A stretch of 64,000 nt of DNA from Siphonodentalium dalli (GCA_032622095.1 CP136063.1:114100723-114164722); one strand, 5' to 3'. Positions 48,814 through 63,095 are shown, counted from the first letter of the stretch. Made by a program: numbers and translations. Notes: generated by a model from the sequence alone, not told the origin.

Positions 48814-51800
48814 TATTATATCATGGAACGCTACTGGTGTTAAACCCACAGTGCTGTATCTTTCGTCGCTCCTCAAATCTCAGATTTATGACATTGTTGG
48901 ATTATCTGAACATTGGCTCGACAGCGCAGACTTGTCGTTCATTCAATCAATAGACAACTCATATGTTGCTGTGAGTAAACCAGGCAGGACAATTGCAACG
49001 AGTAGTAGTGGCAGCTTCACACGAGACGGAGTTGCGATATTAATTAAAAAGTGTATCGCAGATCAGTGTACAACTTTAGAATTCGACAGTAACTGTGCAG
49101 TTGGTATACAGATGTCACTTGGAGAATCATCTGTTTTATCTTTCCTTCAAATATACTTACCCAGCACAAACCACAGTGATGACCATTTCGAAAATTGCTT
49201 GGAATCAATAGAAAATCTTATATCGATGACCGCGGATGATGGTCCAATTATTGTAATGGGAGATACAAACTCTCACATATGTCGCTTTCCCGAGTATATA
49301 TGTGTACCAGCCGGTCACAAAACAAGAATGGGGCTGATAAGTGCATTTCTCGAACGCATCCTGTCATTCTCTGTTACATGTACAACAACTTGTGAGGGTC
49401 CTGTTCACACGTTCTACCCATTTTCTACTGTAGCTGCACCCTCGCGCATCGATCACATAATTCTCCCTCGTGCATTGGAAGATCTGATGATTAACTCTGC
49501 AGTACTTGACGACAACGAACTGAATACTTCAAACCATTTGCCCGTGACATGCTGCATACGGATTCCTGATGTTCCAGTGGACGTACGTCTACCTCACACA
49601 AAAGTCGCCTTTAACTGGGAGAAAATGGACATACCGACGTACCGGCACGCACTGAATAATTTCTTGAGCAGTGATTACCCCACTGCTATTGCTACCAAAC
49701 CTGATCTCAACATTTTGTACTCTGATATAATCACTGCAATTCTATGTGCATCTTATGAATGTACCAGCCCAAAGTCACACCACAAGTCATCAAAGTCTTA
49801 TTGGACTGCCGATTTGAAGCTTCTGCATGACGACCTAAAAATCAAACGCAGAGCATGGATTGCGAACGGTAGACCACACGCGTGGGACGTGAGTTATTAC
49901 GTTGATTACAAAAACGCAAAGCGACAATTCAGACGGCACATGCGCTCAGCATCCCGATCTGAAGACGACAAACTATGTGAAAACCTCGAGCGTTTTGCTA
50001 CTGATAACATTAAGCGTTTCTGGAAAACTGTGAACACAAACAACCAGACATCGCACGCAAACGGACTAGGATGTGCTATGTATTTTGATGACAACACACT
50101 ACGTGAACCAGCACAAATTGTATCTGCTTTGCGTTCATATTTTAAGAGACTATATACTCCAGAGCCTCATTCTGATCCAGATTTTGATAAATCCGTACGC
50201 ATGCGATTATCGACACTATTCGATAATCGTCATGAAGTCTTCAACTCGAAAATGTTCTGTGATCCGATTAATACCACAGAGTTGACGACTGTTATACTAA
50301 CTCTCAAACGTGGGAAAACAAGCGGGATTGACAATATATGCAACGAACACCTATTATTTGGTAGCGAACGCCTGAACGAATTCCTATGCAATTTATTCAA
50401 CGGTATATTGACGCTCGAATGGATTCCTCCAGCTCTAAAAACAGGCATAATAATACCCCTGTTCAAAGGTGAACCCAAACCAAGGAATCTTCCGGACAGC
50501 TATCGCGCAATCACTCTACTTCCGACTATATATAAGGTGTTCGAACATATTCTACTGAAACGCTTTCTCGCGTACGGTCAATTCTTTTCATTCCAAACGC
50601 ACTTCAACATGGATTCCAAAAGGGTGTAAGCTGCCTCGTGTCGTCGTTTGTCTTACAGGAATCAATAGCATACACACGGGACCTTGATTCTAGAGCTTAT
50701 GTGTGCTTTTTGGACAGCCAGAAAGCGTTTGATCGCGTGTGGCACGACGGACTCCTTGTTAAACTGTGTGATCTAGGATTCAAGGGGAAAATTCTACGGA
50801 TCGTGGCTAACATGCACGAGGATTGTAGTAGCCAGGTTATGTTCAATGGTGCATTGACAAGCGCCTTCGAAATATCACAAGGAACCAGACAAGGAGCCGT
50901 CACATCTCCGTTTTTTTATCTTGTATATATTAATGATCTTTTAAATTCATTGCAATCATCGAGACGTGGTTTGTCAATCGGAAACGTGTCATGTTCCTCG
51001 CCAACTGCCGCTGACGACATTGCCTTGATTTCAACGTCGAAAGCCGGTTTAGATAGCCTGATGGATATTTGCCACAACTACAGCAAAACTTGGAACTTCA
51101 ACTTCTCTCCCACAAAGAGTGCAGTTGTTGTCTTCAATGAGACGACACGTCAAAGCCAACGCCATGAAAGGTCTTGGTATCTCGGTGATCAGGTGGTTCA
51201 AGAGTTGGACGGATGTCTTCATTTGGGTCTGAAGCAATCCAAGTTCAAAAATGAAACAAATATATGTACGGTGCTCTCTGAAAAAATCAGGAAAACATAT
51301 TTTTCTGTCGCAGGTAGGAAAGCCACGAAGTCATGCACGCCTCAAACGATGTTGACTCTGATAAAAGCCATTGTTTTGCCGAAAGCACTCTTCGGAAGTG
51401 AGTTACTTCCAACACCCAACAACACATTGACCTACTCCATTGAGAAATCCTTCCGTGTTTGCGTGAAACATGTACAGTCACTGCCAGCGCGCACTCAAAC
51501 GGATATAGCTCTTGGTTTGTTAGGCATAATGCCAATCGAAAAGGAGATACATGTGCGGAAACTGCTCTTCCTCGCGGATGTAATTCATCTCCCAGAAGGT
51601 CACCAGGTTCCGCTCATAATATTTCTGCAAAAATTGTTCCAAATCGTTTTGTTCGACCGACCAACGTCTGGGTTTACCGCTGACATAATTCAGTTACTCA
51701 AAGAATATAATATGTATGACTTTTTGGACACATACATGCAAACTGGTGAATTCCCAAGTAAATCAGCGTGGAAATCCTTAGTTAAATGTGCCGTAAGAGG

Positions 51801-52294
51801 ATACTATTCTACACAGTGGTCTAGTTCGATTAGGAGCCATCCAAAATACGACACGTTCAGCCTTCAAAGTTGTAACAAGTGACCCGCTTTCATGTTGGAA
51901 CATTTGGAAACTACTCCGAAAGTATCCTCGCCGTTCTGCTCACCTGAGAAACTTGGCATTATTGATGAACAAAACGTCCTATGACAACGGAATCATTTGT
52001 AAAGCCTGTGGTTCGAGATACAACAACGAGTTACTACACGTCATCAGCTATTGTTGTGCTGCCTCGATACTATCGCTGAGGAACTTATTCTGGGAACATA
52101 TAGTCAACAAGTTTGGCATAACCACATATAGGTACATGGAATCTCGTGACGAATTGTCTCTCTGCGCCTTCCTCCTAGGGAGCGAAATAATCAACCCTCC
52201 TGATGCCGTAACTCTGTTTATGGAACAAATTACTCTAGATTCTGCTGTATATATCCTTATAATGTGCCAGATTATTCGCGGTTTTTCTTACTAA
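48788..52294 (+). pseudogene. LINE ORF2: AP endonuclease and reverse transcriptase (two frameshifts)
   Basis: Frame 1 (48788-50629) has the endonuclease: NIISWN, GLSEHWL, VMGDTNSH, SRIDHI and SNHLPV, then the start of the RT (LKRGKTSGIDNICNEHL, YRAITLLPTIYKVFEHIL). Near 50600 a one-base change shifts the frame. The RT continues at 50638-51882 with FLDSQKAFDRVWH, GTRQGAVTSPFFY, the catalytic AADD box (TAADDIAL) and the thumb. A second shift near 51862 leads to the C-terminal frame ending at 52294, with CKACGSRYNNELLHVISYCC, a zinc-knuckle-like region. The protein nicks target DNA and copies the RNA onto it. This copy cannot make a full product. AADD instead of the usual YADD or FADD is normal in some LINE clades. 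Confidence 0.92.
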
Positions 52295-52492
52295 ATGTTC
52301 AACCAATTGACTGTGATACCATGTCCCGCGCATATGGACGAGGAAAGTGAAACGCTTTATTTTAGAGACTGGCAGCGTCAATGCTTGGTGATATCATAAA
52401 CTTTACACATTAACTGTATATATGTTCATGCATGTCCATATTCTTCTCCAAACAAATGGAGGTATGAAATAAAATAATAAAAATAATAATAA

Positions 52493-53584
52493 GGTGGTGC
52501 TTCACAGCATGGTCACTGTCTTTAACACAATCCATTAGCAGCCATTATTTTCAAGATTCTTTCCTAAAACACACATATGAAGAAAAAAACCGCTCGATCG
52601 GGATGAGTTAAAAGATGACCAGTAGAAATGTAGATATCACGTTCATAACTGTTTTGAAGGCATATAAGTCAATAAGTATTTCAGATATTTCAACATATAT
52701 TACAACGTGAACAAGGGAAACCATTATTAGGATTAATTTAATTGGATGATTAATTAGTTATCGATTCAACTTCCTTATAACATTGTTGCATTTATACATG
52801 TGCATTTCCGTGAAGTCATATTGACCCTCAGTGGACATCTGCTACACTTTGACACAATTGTCAGAATAGTTAAAGTGACCTGAAACACTCTGATATAGGG
52901 TGATCACATTGCAATGGAGGATAATCTTGCTCAAAGTGGTTATTTTTACAAATATTAAATCTAAACTGACAACACGTATACCGTCATTATTATATATTAA
53001 TTAACTGCAGTGACTCTCGATGGCAAAAGCGTTTTCGTTACTTTATCGCCGATAGTTGCGTCCCGAATCGAGAAGTAAATATTTACAATTGAGCGTATAT
53101 ATAGTTCAGATAATGTTTTCTATGGAGTGGCACAGTCGATTTGCTTCAGATTTTCGGTGATGTATAGTAGAATTCTACATTCATCCAGTTTCCATAATGC
53201 CTTCAGGAATACTAACTTAACAGTTTAACGCACCCGAACAAGTCCATGATATGTCTTTAAATCTCAGCGCTATAGCGCCTCTTAATAAACTTCGTAACTA
53301 AACATCCGCAAACATTATTTGTTTGGGTTTGCGTGGAGTCATTTCCGTTATTCGGGAATTTGAGGCACTTATCTGGGTTCTTCAAATTATGAACGCATTA
53401 TATTTTTCGTCAATAGCGGACAGAAGAAACATTCATTCTTCATGCAGATTATTTACAATACCTCTCGTTTAATGCATCAATTTCACGTGTTTATCGGTGA
53501 TTAATTTGGTTCGAATTAAGGGCTAAAATGTCGTGCTTTTGATATGGAATAAGCAAAACTGTTAGCGGTTTTGGTTATATATAC
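52493..53584. repeat. 1.08-kb direct repeat, right copy (T2)
   Basis: Starts directly after the AATAATAATAA tail of the LINE and ends TTTTGGTTATATATAC at 53584, followed by the 3' end of another, inverted LINE fragment. See T1. Confidence 0.9.
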
Positions 53585-53589
53585 ATGTA

Positions 53590-54160
53590 GCTGAGTAATG
53601 CAATCTTTTAACATATATACTTTATTCTCCCAGCCAATTTACATGGTACGGAGACAACGGAATACATAAAACAATACATACCCCGTGTCAAGTGCGGATG
53701 GACGATGGTTAGCGTAATTTGTCAGTACTCATGTTCAAGTTAATGTTGCCATCAGGACGTGACACGGGGTTTGATAAATCAGAATAGACAATGTGTTATG
53801 GCAGTTTACAGGTTGCCGCCCCGCGAGGTGGAAGCTACCTAATTTAACCTGGAGAACATGTATAGCTACGGAAGTTTGGATTTCTTTGACCATTTTGCAC
53901 GTTTTCAGATGGTCGTGTGCTCCTTAAAAGCATGTTCAATTACCAAGACTGAATGTACTTTTCGAAAAGACAGGAAATAATGATTCCCTCAAATCGAAGA
54001 AGATTGGGCAATCAATCAGGTAGTGTATTTCATCGCCGATTGCATTCAGATTGCACAAGGTACACACACGCTGCTCTCTTGGAACGTTATTCCAACTTCC
54101 CGATTCTACTAGCAGTTTATGATTTCTGGTTCTGAATCTAGCCAAAGTGTGTCGGAATAC
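53590..54160 (-). pseudogene. LINE 3' fragment 1
   Basis: The minus frame 54145-53936 reads ARFRTRNHKLLVESGSWNN, then RVCTLCNLNAIGDEIHYLID and CPIFFDLRESL. This is the C-terminal CxxC..HxxxxC module found after the RT in many LINEs. It is followed by about 340 bases resembling a 3' UTR. The RT itself is absent, so it is a 5'-truncated dead copy, from a different family than the LINE at 48478. Confidence 0.8.
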
Positions 54161-55440
54161 TTAATTATCACCTTGATACACTTGTATAAGCGGATAACAC
54201 GTAATTAAAGATCCCCTGTCCTATTCGACACCATAAAACCACCATTTTCTACTTCAGTTAATAATTAGATGGAACCAAGCAAAAATTCGAGCATTCTCAA
54301 TTTTGAGCTATCTATATATATATATATAAAGTGGTCGTTTTGACTTATCATTTATGGATGATTTTTTGCCGAATTTTCGCGATGCCTATGTGATACAAAT
54401 GATGGTGATTTTTCATATTCTTTTGCACGGGAAGCGGAGAATTAACCTAGGGAATTCTGAAACATTTGGCATTCAAATCGGACTGAGGATCTTTAACAAG
54501 TCGCTTTGTCAAGTTTCATTGTAAAATTAGCCCTATATAATGATTTGCTCTGGTTCATGTCATCCGCGAAATGGTAATATCGCCAGCTCTAATTTATGCA
54601 TTGCACGGACTCGTTGAACAAATATGGCCAGCGGTAATGATATCGGTAGTGAGAATGTCATTGGCGACGAGGGAATTATCATCTCTGATATGGTAAAACC
54701 TATTTAATCCACTAAAGCGACAAAGTGTGTAAGATTTAATTACGGCGACGATCTGTTGATATCGCTAGAAGTAGCTCTCAGACTGGGGCACCAATCTCCA
54801 GCAAAATTGGACAATGAAAGCTATACTGATTTAATTTTCCTATCAGAAATAACGGCGTGATGAGATGACGTACGCGAATATGATTACATTACAATGGCAC
54901 AGACTGCTGGGTTCCGTGTGAGAAATGGTTTAACTCGTCTCAATTCTCGCGTTAGTCTCCAAGTTCTCGTGTTCGTTTCATTTGCTGTCCTACAACCCCG
55001 TGCTACAGGGGCCAATACTATAACACTTCTGTACGTGTAATTTACATGATGGTAAAAACGGAAGTCATTGGTTTATAACTCTAGAACCCCACATCATGGA
55101 TGAATCTCCACTGAGGCTAAACCCGTAATGATCATATATCCACCAGTTCAAACCCTGGAAACATTTTGATGTTATGACAGCGAAGTTTATAACATTGAAA
55201 AACAATGCAAGTAATTTATTTCTTAAATAATATTTATTAGAAAATCTTATAGAGAATATGATGTCTGCTACAAAAGTGACATAAATAATTTTGACAACAT
55301 AATAAAATATGGATTGGATTAAGAGACATTACATACGGTCTAATACTTCAATAAAAGTTACATCTTGTATGTATACTGTATAGTATGGCTATCCATGCTT
55401 CTCGTTCTTTATTAGGCTAGTATTTGGGTCATTGGGTCTA
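54161..55440. other. Non-coding interval
   Basis: A (TA)n run lies at 54313-54328. No gene or clear repeat is seen. Confidence 0.45.
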
Positions 55441-55730
55441 GCATGGGTAACGTTCTACATAATCGAGCAGGTCTTAATATAGTTACACATTGCCTTTGAA
55501 GCTTTAACGGTTTTTGGGTTGAGTAGTATTTTAAGAAAATTTCTGGATAAGATGCTCAAACTGTCTATGTTAAGTTTCTGTAATAACGATTTTCTTTGCT
55601 CAACATATTTTTTTGCAGCGCAAAATGAAGTGCTCTTCATCTTCCATCACATTGGAGTCTATGCATTTTCTATCTATTCTATCAGGTTTGGGCATCTTGT
55701 ATCTATCAGTTTCAAGACCTAGTTAGTAAG
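55441..55730 (-). pseudogene. LINE 3' fragment 2
   Basis: On the minus strand GLETDRYKMPKPDRIDRKC.., MEDEEHFILRCKK is followed, after a one-base slip in an A-run near 55615, by YVEQRKSLLQKL and FLKILLNPKTVKASKAM. The ETxRY..C..C..DEEHF(I/L)..C..Y..R pattern is the C-terminal module of LINE reverse transcriptases. Confidence 0.75.
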
Positions 55731-57993
55731 CACTGACTCTGATTATTGTTAAAGATCTGACCAAAGATTTTGGGATATTCCGAGTTAAATAGTTTTGACA
55801 TTAAAATTTGTTATATCTATTCCCCAAAAGTTGGAGTTTATTATCTTTTTGTTTACCTGAAATATGTGTTAACTGATTACTAAAAATAATCATCATTTGT
55901 TTTGTTCAAAAAGTCTGTTTTAAAACTTATCCTCCCCTAGCTGAGAAGTATGAATATTATATTTCTTCACGAGGTTGGTAACGAGGGAGGTAAAGTGGAA
56001 ACATTTGGATGGGGAATTCAGTGTAAATGTTCGAGGAAAGTTTATTAAACTGCTACAAAGCGTAGGTGACCATATAATATCTTATTGGAAAAGTTGAATG
56101 CTTATCTAGTGACAACGCAGAGCAGAATTTTGATTTTCGACCCAGTTAGAATATTAATAGGAATAGGTCAACAGTACATGATTGTTTACAAATATTTCCA
56201 TCAACATTAACGAGTTTTCCCCCACAACAATAACCATGTCTCCTTAATTTAAGTGTTTTTCATAGGTTATCCGATGAATTCACACCAATAAGAATTCAAT
56301 TCAGTAGCTGACCTAAGGATCCGGCGTTAGGTGACGTCAAATTCGGCGCGCGAGAGCAACGTCACGATTGGCGGAAACGGCCAGTTCAAGGGTCATTCAT
56401 ATACCACCGATGTTTCACGTGCTCATACCCCCCCCCCCCGATGTTTGGCGCACGCGTTCTCTTATACCCCGCTGTCAATGATGACGGGGGCATGGTGATA
56501 TAAACGTGCAAATCAGATTGCTAGTTACAACCGGATGTGCGGACAATAAACTTTGTCCCCACATCCGGTTGTAACTAACAATCTGATTGGCTACAACGCC
56601 ACGTTTAATACATTTATACCGATATATAGGCCGTTAATCGAATAGCCGTCGATCGTTGTCAGTATAGCTACTGATCATTTCACGTCGTTTCATCTGGAAA
56701 CCACCGACCCTTGAGCGGCAACAGTTTCTGACAACCTTGTAAAGATCAGAAGATATCCGGGTGAGGTTATCCACTATTTGAATTGGACACCGACTCGCAC
56801 AATAAAGATACAGATGAGTTAGGATAATAGGACGTTTCGCTACTATTATATTATTTAATATTCTTATGCATGGATAATCGTGCGCAGTGAGATTTTCGCT
56901 TTGCACGACCTACCAGATTAAGCACAAAGCGTACAATAATCTTCTATTCAATCGGTCAATTGAGTATATTTATCCGAGGCTTGATACGTGATGGTCGTAT
57001 GATACAACAAACATAAGTATTTCAGTATGTATTAGAGCACAATCCCATTGTTACAATCGTTCCCTGATTTTCGGTAAAGCACACCAATTCCCAAGGCTGA
57101 CGAAGTTATAGTTCAGTGATTATCCCATTGTTTGGCACACGCAACTCATAACAGACAAATCGTACGGGTGCTTTAAAGTGGGACCAGTCCGTGTTGTTTC
57201 GGACATATCTATTCGCATTCAACGGCGATCAGTGCATGTTAATCACGTTGTTGGGCGTGGCTAACCGTCTATTGTGTCCAATCGCGGCTAGCGCATAGAT
57301 TGTGCGTCGTGATCAAAACACGCTCAATGACACATTTCCAGTTGATTGCATTATGTGGGATCAATTGTGCTCTAAGTTGGTCAGAGCAATCGGATAGTTC
57401 TTTACCAGAACGAATCTCGTCTTCGACTCGATTGATTTACCGAATAAATCTCGTCTTCAACTCTATTGATTCTGGTAAAGAACAATTCATGTGCTCTAAC
57501 ACTTACTTATAATTCTATCACATCAGCAGAGTGTTCCATGTCACATATAAACGTGATTCATATAAACAAATTATATCTCAGAAAGTTTCAAGAAATTTCT
57601 AGACAAGTTATAATGACAATTTCTTTCTTTTGTCATTGCCAAACATTCAGAAAATGCATTTTTATATGGACAGGGGTGTTTTTCATACAACTGAAGATGG
57701 TCACTAAAAAGTGCACAACGGCGCCGACTAGAGAGATGGTGTAGTTGGAAGGTATATGATCTTCACTATTTACTCGTAGATAATGCATTACTTCAATGAA
57801 TGTTGTGCCTCAAATTCATAGTTATGCAGACGTTATATATTTTTACTTTGGAAAATAGTTTGGTTCTTCTTTTATAATATAATTTTTGCATCCAAAATAC
57901 TATTAAAGTCTACTCTGGCTCTGACGCCAACTTATGGGAGTGAGGTATACGTCGGAATAGTGAGAGTAGCTCGATTTGATCTAAAAATTATGC
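55731..57993. other. Long non-coding interval with two small hairpins
   Basis: A hairpin at 56512-56590 pairs AATCAGATTG..AGTTACAACCGGATGTG with CACATCCGGTTGTAACT..CAATCTGATT around GACAATAAACTTTGTC. Another at 57401-57481 pairs TTCTTTACCAGAA with its near-complement and holds a duplicated AATCTCGTCTTC.ACTC.ATTGATT. A C-run lies at 56428-56440. No gene is supported. Confidence 0.5.
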
Positions 57994-57997
57994 TTAA

Positions 57998-58529
57998 ATA
58001 TGGATTATCTCTTTATATAACAATTTTGAAACAGTTTCGTAGGTATATAATATTAGATATGAATTGAAAACCCCAATACGAAAACGCTACTATCAATTAA
58101 TATGATGTTATTTCGAATATTTTATTATAAAATGAGATGATTACATGGGACACTTTATTGTTCTAGTATTAGAACAAACCATTCAGATGATATCACATAG
58201 CGATATAGATCATTAGGGCGTTCATAGCTATGCTCCGAATGTCAAATGTTCTTGATTGATTGTGTGTTTTATTACATAGTTATAAGCGATAAAGAGTCTA
58301 ATTAACATTTCTTTGTGACAAAATTACACAATAAAATTTCTGGTCTCTGTTAACAGCAACCAATATTGTTCGTTGGCTAAACTACCACATGTCTTAGACC
58401 AGAAAATATTCGAAATATAATCAATACTAATCCATAGAAGCATTTCCTGACAGGGGTCTTCGCTCGTATCTAATAGTTTATACCCCGGTTACTATATGAC
58501 ACATGTTTACAAAGAGATATAGACCATCT
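57998..58529. mobile_element. TTAA-bounded palindromic MITE, single complete copy
   Basis: It has the same family and block order as 9382-10954: TATGGATTATCTCTTTATAT at the left, AAAGAGATATAGACCATCT at the right, with internal TTATTTCGAATATTTTATTA and AGACCAGAAAATATTCGAAA. TTAA flanks both sides (57994-57997, 58530-58533). It is more diverged than the tandem units and keeps the palindromic structure. Confidence 0.75.
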
Positions 58530-58533
58530 TTAA

Positions 58534-61500
58534 AATGGCATAGAAGCATAGCATATAGAGCAGACGAATATTTTTTGACAAGAATATAAACTTAATCTTC
58601 CAGGAACATCATATCTCGAGTTGGGTCGGAGTACACTGTTTTGTGACCACCCCCGCCCTTTCCCCCTGAGGCGAGAAAACACATGTTTCGATGAACGACA
58701 AGAAGTAGTGGTACGGTACGTAACAAATTATCTGATAATTTGAATGATGTCTTTCAGAAAATCTTCCAATGGGGCGACCAAACATTCTTTGGTCGTCGAA
58801 GATGAACAAGATTATAATGAGAGCTTTGCAAATGTTCTCTTTCGCTAACACACTGTAGAGTTGATTTCCATATGATCAGTCAAATCGACCTAATTAAACG
58901 TTCGTGTGTGACCGGCTCGGAATGGTAAGACGAGCATATCGCGCGAACGTCGCCAACGGGCCTTCGAGAAAACTATTTTCGCTCCGGTGGTATAATCAAA
59001 TCGCAACAACAGGCAGATATCGTGTTTCTGCCATTAAAACCTTGTCATCTTCGTGATGGATCTTTCACCAGCCATAATCACTGATCGCACAGATGTAATT
59101 ATGAATGCCACGAACAATGTGTGAATTCTTAATATTATTTTAATATTCAATCTGTTATACAAGATCTTGATCGGAACTTGGTGGTTATAAACCGCAAACT
59201 ATCATGATGGATAAGGGAAGCTAAACATCTCATTGCGTGCGGTATTATTCTATCTGATAATTGGAGGGTTGTATTTTCTTTCAATTTGTTCTGATTTATT
59301 GCCCCAAATCAGACAAATGGTTGTTAATGGTAATGCTCGCATGTCTCTGGTTACGACGCGTGGTCATTTGTCTGTGGTTACGTATTAGGCGGATCAGCGC
59401 GTGTCCGTCGGTTGCTCGGAAGATAAAGTCGCACTATGCGTAGGGTAAAGAGGCAATGCTCCTGGAAATTTTTACGGCAATGATCCTATGAGTTCCAATT
59501 CGTGGAGAAGTTAGGATGTAACCAGAGTGTTTCTCTTGCAATGTGGTTTCTACTACCACGTTTTCAACTGCACCCCTTAAAATGTGTCAACTGAAAAATT
59601 CATTAAGCATCTTACCCATGATTGGCGTAAATTTCATTGTAATTATGGCAAATTACAACTGTCTATGTGTGGTGGTGTGATAGCAACATGTTTGTAAATT
59701 TCAAATTGAGAAAATCGGTATACAATCAAAACTTGAATTAAAGATGCCCCATATGATCTGGCACCCCCAATAATTAGAGTCCTGCTGACATGTTGATTTA
59801 GTATATATAGATAACTTAGACTGGGATATCATAAACTTCCCAGATAAGCTCTAATTTGAGTCTGGTATACGGCCATCTGACGGAGCTGATTCCCTTCTCG
59901 ACGTAAAATTTCCTGATTATTTTTGTATGTGCCGATGATAACTTCAGTTATATAGTTGCCTGATTGCTTTCAAACCTGGTGTGTGAACCATTCTCTCCGG
60001 TCTGACCATTTATGATGTACTTATGCATCTTTTACCTCACAAAGTGCACTGTCTATTATTTCAATACCTGGATTGCAAATGATTTTGTCGCGTTCCTAGA
60101 TTCAATTTGGCTGATAACTGCATATATATATATATGGATGTCTGAAATGCTGATATAGAGACGTAACCGAAAGTGACTTACTGGTGGTAGCCAAACGTAT
60201 CACAAACCTCAACATTTTGCACATCAATTGTACGAATGCTCTTTGTGTTATCATGTAAAGGAACAAACAACAAAGAACGTTATTTACTGTAATATGACGG
60301 ATATAAGGGATACTCCTTTTCTCTCAGAGGTGATATTACTTATTATGCTGGTAAGTCAGCCCCGTCATGTAGTCTATATATAAGTCTTCCACATACTTAT
60401 CTGCCAATTTTGATACGAGGAACACGACAGAAGACATTGATTGCTATAGGTCCAATTGGAGACTTTTCGTCTAAGTAAAATTAAAAACATGCACCTACCA
60501 AGAAAGCCAGCCCATGTTATACTTCTCTGAAGACACGAGAATTACATGCTTAATTGGGCTATCGCATGGCATATATTTTACTATTTGATTTGTCTCTTGT
60601 AAATTCCTCAGTTCTTCAATCAGCGTTATAGTTGAATCTGAAATATGTTGCAAGTGAGTGACGTTAGTCAACAACGAACGATATATTGTTCTGAGAACTC
60701 TTCTCATTTTCTCTCATGCACCGATTCCACTGATTTATGAAATGATGCCCATTATTTGTGTAGTATGCAATGAGGGACGATTTGCTGTAGAGTAATAATT
60801 CACCCCTGTTAAGTGGTCCTGCTAATTTGATATTATTTTGGTGGGTCCTGCTGAATTACTATACATAATGATGCTGATGGGGCATGCAAACCGGTGCTTC
60901 TAAGAAAAGGGTACCGTTATTTTACTCAAGTTGGCATTTTCGCGGTCTCTGGGTAATATGAACGAATCGAGGAAAATCCATTATATTCAAAAACATGTAT
61001 ATTAAAATATTGTAATAATAACTATGTTGGTTGTTGCAAGCCGATCACAGTCAAAATGTCTATTGCTGTCGTTTTGCAAGTACCAGCGCAGCTATGATTA
61101 ATTGTGTTTGATCTGAATGTTCTTGATTGTTTCATACAGACACTGTCTTCTCTCAAGCCGCTCTGTTTAGCCCAACACCGCGAAAATTAAAACTTTAGAA
61201 AAACAACGGCAATTTTTCTTAATAGCATAATTTTGTCCCACCGGCATCATTATTTTAGCAATTCGGCAAAACCTACCAACATCATAGCAAATTGGCATGA
61301 ACACCTAACCATGCACATGGATGAATTATTACTCTGCAGTATTAATATTGATTTATTGAATAAGCTGCGCTCAATAGTGTCACTGCTTGGTCGTTTTTTC
61401 GGGTGTCATACGAGTCTAGGGAGATATCACCCGATGTTCTCAATATGTGGAAGATGCAAAACTATAGAGTATTACAATAGAAAGAATTTCGGAAAGTGGT

Positions 61501-62985
61501 GTCCGCTCATTTAAATCTGGTAATTCATGACAACCCGGCTGTAGGTTATTGCTTTTTGAAGAATTTTGCCATCTTCAAAGGCCGCTATGAAAATTCGAGC
61601 ATTGTCTGTTCTTGCATTTCCATCTAATCCTCCATTGCTATCACACAGGCTGTCTTTCTCAAATTATATAGTAAGTGGATATATCGAGCTAATGAATAAT
61701 AGTTCACGGTGGTTAGCGAAGACTTGCATGTGTCGTGTATTTAACAAAGATGATATCGAGTTCTTTATCTTCATTTATTGATACATGTGTCCTTATGCAT
61801 GCTCCTTGAAAAGAAGAGTCAGTATGACTATCACAACTTGTAAAAGGCAGATGCTAATAATAATTCTGTTATCTCCATATAAGGTCATTAAAATAACCAA
61901 GTGGCCAAAGAACTGTGCACCGAATATGGCATCAAACGAGTTTTCGTAACATCGCAAATTTACTTTAGAAAACAATAACCACGCCCTTCATATATACATT
62001 TTAGTATAGATACATTCTCCTACAAAGATGGAACGTCTGAATATGTGAGCCTTCGCAGCCATAGGGTAAATTATCCAACTCTGTTGTCACCTACCTTCTA
62101 ATTGACTCAAGTTTTATAATGAATTCGCTACTTAGGATACGACCGGGACATATGACTGCTGGTATGTAAACACACGGGGCGTGGAGTCGTGAGGACATGA
62201 AAAGTCTTTATATCCTGTAATGTTATTTACATGCAACCAGAAACACTTGTTGCTTACAATGTGTTTCAAATTGAACAGGCTTTTCATGGCAATATTGTCT
62301 AGTGGTGTCGAAAAGAAACGTGAGAATTTACCACACGTGCCCTTATGGCGTTTGGGTAAATATTTTATAACATCTATACAGATAATTACGTTTATTAACA
62401 ATAGAATAAGCACAACGAAAGATAAAATCACACCTTGCAAACTGCACCACCATGGCCTTCAAAGATAACCCTTTTATGGATGGTGGAGACGCCCGCGTTC
62501 ATTGAACGTACCAACAACTTCTTAATGGATGCTTAAGATGGCACAATGCTGGCTTGTTTCATCATTGGTATGCATGGCATATTTAAAAAAAGACAACAAA
62601 CAAATCATCTGTGAAGCTACATCATCATACACGTTGATTCGTTGAAGAGCTTGACCACTTAACGTGCGCAAGCATGCATTTATTTATTTTGTCAAATAAG
62701 TCTTGTTTGCGCAAGGCGTATACTTCTTCAAAACCACATGCACTTACTGGTTTTCAAGACAAAAACAATTTCCCCACCAAAATGAATCTACTGACACACC
62801 AATAAACCGTCCGTCGTCTGTCCGTTTTCTCTGTAGGCCTAAAGTTGGGCTATTAATTGCTTTCTTTTCACATTTTTTGTGGATCAAAATACGCGATAAT
62901 TCCTACATTCTTATAGTATATATACCTCATGCGGACTTAAGTAGGATACGGATGACGCCCATGCTTGAATGATGCACCTGGATTT
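58534..62985. other. Long non-coding interval
   Basis: About 4.4 kb in which I see no gene, RNA gene, inverted ends or tandem repeats beyond a short (TA)n at 60122-60135. The 60-102 codon frames here have no recognisable domains. Confidence 0.45.
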
Positions 62986-63095
62986 GTCACCCCTTCAGAC
63001 CCAAGAGCCACCAGCCCCTACCGTATTAACTGTATATATCAAGTCGAACTCGGCGAAAGCTGATAAGGGGTGACAAGGCGAAATCTGATAAGGGG
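62986..63095. repeat. 25-bp duplication with inverted partner
   Basis: GCGAAAGCTGATAAGGGGTG and GCGAAATCTGATAAGGGGTG, each followed by ACAA, lie in tandem (63052-63101). TTGTCACCCCTTCAG at 62984-62998 is their inverted partner, so the segment can fold back. Confidence 0.65.

Larger units (their letters stand above)
48478..52492 (+). mobile_element. 5'-truncated LINE (non-LTR retrotransposon)
   Basis: It contains the C-terminal part of ORF1, a full ORF2 (endonuclease, reverse transcriptase, C-terminal CCHC-like region) and a 3' tail of AATAAAATAATAAAAATAAT. The 5' end falls within ORF1, as expected from incomplete reverse transcription. It is flanked on both sides by 1.08-kb direct repeats in the position of a target duplication. 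Domain order and motifs fit the jockey/CR1-like APE-type LINEs, but the exact clade cannot be set by eye. Confidence 0.9.

Noticed and set aside
47397-53584. LTR retrotransposon with 1.08-kb LTRs
   Set aside because: The repeats lack TG..CA ends. There is no primer binding site, gag, protease or integrase. The enclosed protein is an AP-endonuclease LINE with an A-rich tail.
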